DNA of 46,210 nt, taken from Chitinophagaceae bacterium UBA2791 (lineage in GTDB: Bacteria > Bacteroidota > Bacteroidia > Chitinophagales > Chitinophagaceae). A program made the translations under genes and the position numbers. The stretch spans positions 3,706 through 49,915 of the forward strand of contig DEHV01000026.1 in assembly GCA_002352105.1 (NCBI GenBank), written 5' to 3'. This document shows positions 42,807 to 46,210 of this stretch, piece after piece (positions within the stretch are counted from its first letter, which is position 1; each line of letters opens with the position of its first letter). The notes under the pieces are model-generated. The model was not told the origin of the DNA. It made no database searches and was given only the letters and a program-made list of their open reading frames with translations.

Positions 42807-45215
42807 ATGCAATTCACCAGATTTTTTTTGCCGGCAATCATTGTGCTTTTGTTCTCGTATGAAACTGGGGCCCAAACAACCGGCGCCAGCATCAAGGGGA
42901 AAATTACCGAATTGAACGGGCAAGCCCTCCCCCATGCCAACATTTCTATTGACTCTCTGAATATCAATATCATATCAGATATTAACGGATACTATACATT
43001 AAATAACCTACCGCGGGGCGCGCACAACATCAAGGTCGAGCATGTCGGATATAAGCCGGTAACCCGGCGGATCACTGTTTCAGACAAGATCAAATCGGTT
43101 TCCACCCTTGATGTTATACTCGAGGAAGAGGCGAGAACGCTCCAGGAAGTAGAGATACAGGCAAAGACGCAGGCAGAAAAGATCAGGGAATCCGGCTATA
43201 GCGTCAATGTGATCGAAACCCAGGCGGTCCAGGACAGAGAGGTAACCCTCAACCAATTGGTGTCCCGCTCGCCCGGCATACGGGTACGGGAAAGCGGGGG
43301 GCTGGGCTCTAGCGCCAACTACTCACTCGACGGCATGTCGGGCCGCTCGGTTCGGTTTTTTATTGATGGAATTCCACTGGATCGTTTTGGCGCGGCATAT
43401 GGCATCAACAATTTTCCGGTGAACCTGATCGACCGGATCGAGATCTACAAAGGCGTGGTGCCCCCGCAGTTCGGCAGCGACGCGCTGGGCGGCATCATCA
43501 ACCTAGTGACAAAAACGAAAAAACAAAAATACCTGGACGCCTCCTATAGTTACGGCTCATTCAATACGCACCGCGCGGCATTGAGTACCCGTTGGGTGCA
43601 CGACCGTTCCAATTTTTATGTAGATGCGCAGGCTTTCCACAACTATTCCGACAATAATTACTGGGTATGGGGCAAGGGAGTGGAAGTAGACGGAGGCGGA
43701 GGAAGGGCGATCGGCATTAAGACAAGACGTTTTCATGACGACTATCGTTCAAGCTCAGGCAAATTAGGGTTCGGGTTCTTTGACAAAAAATGGGCCGACC
43801 AGTTCCAGGTGAATATGATAGCCGCGGGCAGTTTTAGCGAACTGCAAACGCGGACTACCATGGCCTCTGTGGTGGGAGAAGCGACACGGAGCGACAACTC
43901 CTATGCGCCCTCTCTTTTTTACGCTAAAAGAAAACTGTTTGGAACCGCGCTGGATGCAACACTATATAGCTCGGTCAGCTTCCAAAAAACCAGAACAGTG
44001 GATACCAGTTCCAGGATATACAATTGGTTGGGCGCCGTAGTGAGCGAACATCCCAACAGCAGCGAATTGGGAAGCGGTAACAATGGAAAATCATTATTAA
44101 CGCTGGACGCGACGAACTGGTTTCAGCAGGTTAACCTATCATACTTGCTGCATGACAACCATAGAATATTCCTCAACTATACCTTTGATCGCACCAACCG
44201 GGACGGCGAGGATCCCTTTATCGGCTCCCGAACCGCTTCTTATGTAGACCCTCAGTACCTTCAAAAACAGATCGCCTCTCTGGCCTACGAACTAAAAACC
44301 GGCCCTCTTCTTTCACACTCTTTCTGGGTAAAAAACTATGATCTTTCCGTATCTATGGTGCGGGAGCGGTATATCACGGATTCCCTCGGCTATCGGCCGG
44401 TAGCATCCTCTGAGACAGGATACAGCAATAATCTCGGTTATGGATATGCATTAAAATATGATCTAAGCGATCGCACGCTGCTAAAATTCTCCGTTGAAAA
44501 GGCCTACCGGCTGCCGGATGCGACAGAAATATTAGGAGATGGTTTATTTACGAGGGCTAACCCGGACCTTAAACCGGAGCAGAGCTTTAATTTCAATATG
44601 GGGGCGTTCTTTAAGAATATCCAGCTTAGTGATAAAAGTAAACTGAATGTTGAACTTGCCGTATTCTTCCGGAATGTCAGCAATCAACTCCTATATCTGC
44701 TGCAGGGAACTCTCGGCGCAGGGAGGTATCAAAATGTAGCTAAAGTAAAAAGTTATGGCGCATCGGTGGATGCAATGTACCGGTATGGCGAACGGTTAAG
44801 TATAAAAGGCAATGCGACCTATCAGCAACCCCGCGACTGGAACGAATTTATCGGTAGCAGTCGAAACCTTACTTATCGCGATCTGCTTCCCAATACTCCT
44901 TTTTTTATGTCTAACGGGGAGTGTTCTTATGCCGTTCCGAATTTCCTGAGGAAGCAGGCGGAGCTTTCTTTATTCTGGGAAACGCAATACGTGCAGAAGT
45001 TTTACTTGAACTGGCCCAGCCTGGGCAATCAAAATAAGGCCGACATCCCTACCCAACTCGTGCATAGCCCCGGCATTTCTTACTCGATGGAATCGGGAAA
45101 ATACAATATGAGCATCGGGTCGCAAAATATTTTTAATGAACAGGTCTATGACAACTACCTGCTGCAAAAGCCAGGCAGGTCATTTTATATTAAACTAAGG
45201 GTCTTAATTAAATAA
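42807..45215 (+). CDS. TonB-dependent outer membrane receptor
   Basis: An 802-residue receptor. Signal peptide (about 1-22), a CarboxypepD_reg-like domain (about 28-110: GKITELNGQALPHANISI, 'DINGYYTLNNLPRGAHNIKV'), a plug domain (about 120-235: 'LNQLVSRSPGIRVRESGG', RFFIDGIPLDRFG, DRIEIYKGVVPPQFGSDALGG) and a barrel to the C-terminus ('FYIKLRVLIK'). It is shorter than SusC types and not followed by a SusD, so it fits a siderophore, haem or other small-ligand receptor. The DUF4374-like gene starts 9 bp after its stop, a pairing known from iron-uptake clusters in Bacteroidota. Confidence 0.92.
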   Translation: MQFTRFFLPAIIVLLFSYETGAQTTGASIKGKITELNGQALPHANISIDSLNINIISDINGYYTLNNLPRGAHNIKVEHVGYKPVTRRITVSDKIKSVSTLDVILEEEARTLQEVEIQAKTQAEKIRESGYSVNVIETQAVQDREVTLNQLVSRSPGIRVRESGGLGSSANYSLDGMSGRSVRFFIDGIPLDRFGAAYGINNFPVNLIDRIEIYKGVVPPQFGSDALGGIINLVTKTKKQKYLDASYSYGSFNTHRAALSTRWVHDRSNFYVDAQAFHNYSDNNYWVWGKGVEVDGGGGRAIGIKTRRFHDDYRSSSGKLGFGFFDKKWADQFQVNMIAAGSFSELQTRTTMASVVGEATRSDNSYAPSLFYAKRKLFGTALDATLYSSVSFQKTRTVDTSSRIYNWLGAVVSEHPNSSELGSGNNGKSLLTLDATNWFQQVNLSYLLHDNHRIFLNYTFDRTNRDGEDPFIGSRTASYVDPQYLQKQIASLAYELKTGPLLSHSFWVKNYDLSVSMVRERYITDSLGYRPVASSETGYSNNLGYGYALKYDLSDRTLLKFSVEKAYRLPDATEILGDGLFTRANPDLKPEQSFNFNMGAFFKNIQLSDKSKLNVELAVFFRNVSNQLLYLLQGTLGAGRYQNVAKVKSYGASVDAMYRYGERLSIKGNATYQQPRDWNEFIGSSRNLTYRDLLPNTPFFMSNGECSYAVPNFLRKQAELSLFWETQYVQKFYLNWPSLGNQNKADIPTQLVHSPGISYSMESGKYNMSIGSQNIFNEQVYDNYLLQKPGRSFYIKLRVLIK

Positions 45216-45224
45216 ACAGCAATT

Positions 45225-46210
45225 ATGTTAAAAGCAATGAAAAACAGACATTCTATTCGATGGGCCGGCGCACTACTATGCGCTTTTGTTCTGATGAATT
45301 CGTGTAAAAAGAGCGGGGATACGCCGCCGCCGCCGGAACAAGAGTCCGCATACTCGTTAGGCGTTCAGATAGGAAGCGTCAGCTATATCCTGCCCACAAC
45401 CGGCATTAAGGAAGGAACCGTGAGCCCTGTAGGCCACGGCGTGGAAGTTCCGGGCAATGAACTGATCCAGTCGGGTAACTATATTTACTTCTTTTCGCGC
45501 AGCGAAAAGAAATTCTATCAATTTGAGCTGAAGGCCGACGGCACGATTCAGGAAAAAGGATCTTTACTGATAACCTCCTATATCTCCGATCGCGCTTATT
45601 CGCAGAACCTGATCGATGCCAACACGATTTTGATCATCGATCCATTAGTTTGGGGCGAGCCGACGGTAAAATGGCTTACCATCAAGATACCTGAGTTTAC
45701 GATTACGGCAAGCGGCTCCTTTGACCTGCCTACATTCGAAAAAGAGCCTGGCGTAAACTGGAACGTTAACGTAGGAAAGGCCATATTACACGGGAACAAG
45801 ATTGTGATGGGCAGCGTTTACTATGATTTTGTCGGGAATTATGCGCCCGGAACACATACCATAGTGATTGATTATCCTTCAATGACCAACCCTACAAAAG
45901 CTAGTTCCGACCAATCTACCGGGGAAATCGGTTACACCAATCAGCTCTTTGCAAAAACATCCACCGGAGATTTATACGTAGCCGCGTACAGAGGACCTTA
46001 CGGTCCGCCCAGCGACGATAACGTCAAAGGGTTCATCCTGAGAATGAAAAGTGGAGAATTCGCTTTTGACGACAGCTATTTCTTCGACGTGTCAGCCGAA
46101 CTGGGCGAACCCACGCAGGTGATGCAATTAAACCACCTGGAAGGACAGTTCGCCATGGCTATGCTTTTTAATACTAACGACATGCCTACCTGGGGAGACC
46201 TAGATAATGA
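45225..46210 (+). CDS. DUF4374-like lipoprotein, 3' end beyond window
   Basis: The first 328 codons of a lipoprotein, still open at the window end. It starts at the ATG at 45225 (an in-frame ATG at 45237 is an alternative). The leader ends at a lipobox (VLMNSC, then KKSGD), followed by a Pro-rich spacer and an all-beta region with 'YSLGVQIGSVSYILPTT', 'YIYFFSRSEKKFYQFEL' and GYTNQLFAKTSTGDLYVAAY. This matches the DUF4374 family, beta-propeller-like surface lipoproteins encoded next to TonB receptors in siderophore or haem loci. It lies 9 bp after the receptor, so the two are co-transcribed. Binding of the receptor's ligand is inferred. Confidence 0.75.
   Translation, partial: MLKAMKNRHSIRWAGALLCAFVLMNSCKKSGDTPPPPEQESAYSLGVQIGSVSYILPTTGIKEGTVSPVGHGVEVPGNELIQSGNYIYFFSRSEKKFYQFELKADGTIQEKGSLLITSYISDRAYSQNLIDANTILIIDPLVWGEPTVKWLTIKIPEFTITASGSFDLPTFEKEPGVNWNVNVGKAILHGNKIVMGSVYYDFVGNYAPGTHTIVIDYPSMTNPTKASSDQSTGEIGYTNQLFAKTSTGDLYVAAYRGPYGPPSDDNVKGFILRMKSGEFAFDDSYFFDVSAELGEPTQVMQLNHLEGQFAMAMLFNTNDMPTWGDLDN

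Overview
The window comes from a member of the Bacteroidota, probably Chitinophagaceae or a close relative. The evidence is a SusC/SusD pair, a protein with a type IX secretion (T9SS) C-terminal tail, a TonB receptor followed by a DUF4374-type lipoprotein, Bacteroidota-type promoter motifs (TAnnTTTG), and few Shine-Dalgarno sites. I saw no rRNA, tRNA, CRISPR array, complete insertion sequence or phage gene. The first and last genes are cut by the window edges.

Layout. 1-1.36 kb: start of a large secreted repeat protein (minus strand). 1.5-2.0 kb: decayed gene remnants, one HipA-like and one resembling a restriction-endonuclease N-terminus. 2.0-5.4 kb: an SDR-like protein, a Tat-exported Gfo/Idh/MocA oxidoreductase and a divergent LacI regulator, with a clear LacI-type operator dyad between the last two. 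5.5-13.1 kb: a CynX/NimT-type MFS gene, then a tripartite RND efflux operon (TolC, adaptor, pump) that also carries a small PII-like protein and a DUF2892 membrane protein. 13.4-18.1 kb: small membrane proteins, including a rhomboid homologue without catalytic residues, a discoidin plus polysaccharide-lyase protein, and a CmpX-like channel.

18.3-31.6 kb is the most distinctive part: a ten-gene polysaccharide-utilization-like locus on the minus strand. In transcription order it encodes SusC, SusD, a GH20-like TIM barrel, a second type of TIM barrel, a SIS-domain protein, a Gfo/Idh C-domain-only protein, a full Gfo/Idh protein, a second GH20-like TIM barrel with a Tat-type leader, an MFS transporter (4 bp overlap) and a tandem esterase. 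It is bounded by a divergent IclR regulator with AT-rich palindromes on one side and a good intrinsic terminator on the other. The likely scheme is outer-membrane capture by SusCD, hydrolysis and de-esterification outside the cytoplasm, MFS import, and internal hydrolysis, oxidation/reduction and isomerisation. The substrate is unknown; GH20-like active sites plus a SIS domain make a 2-acetamido sugar the leading guess.

31.8-35.5 kb: IclR, a MarC-family protein, an EamA/DMT pseudogene with an internal deletion, and an FHS-type sugar transporter with a terminator. 36-41 kb: a 1658-residue T9SS-secreted protein with three FN3-LamG modules. 41-46.2 kb: a PQQ-type sugar dehydrogenase lipoprotein, then a TonB receptor and a DUF4374-like lipoprotein, probably a siderophore or other ligand uptake pair.
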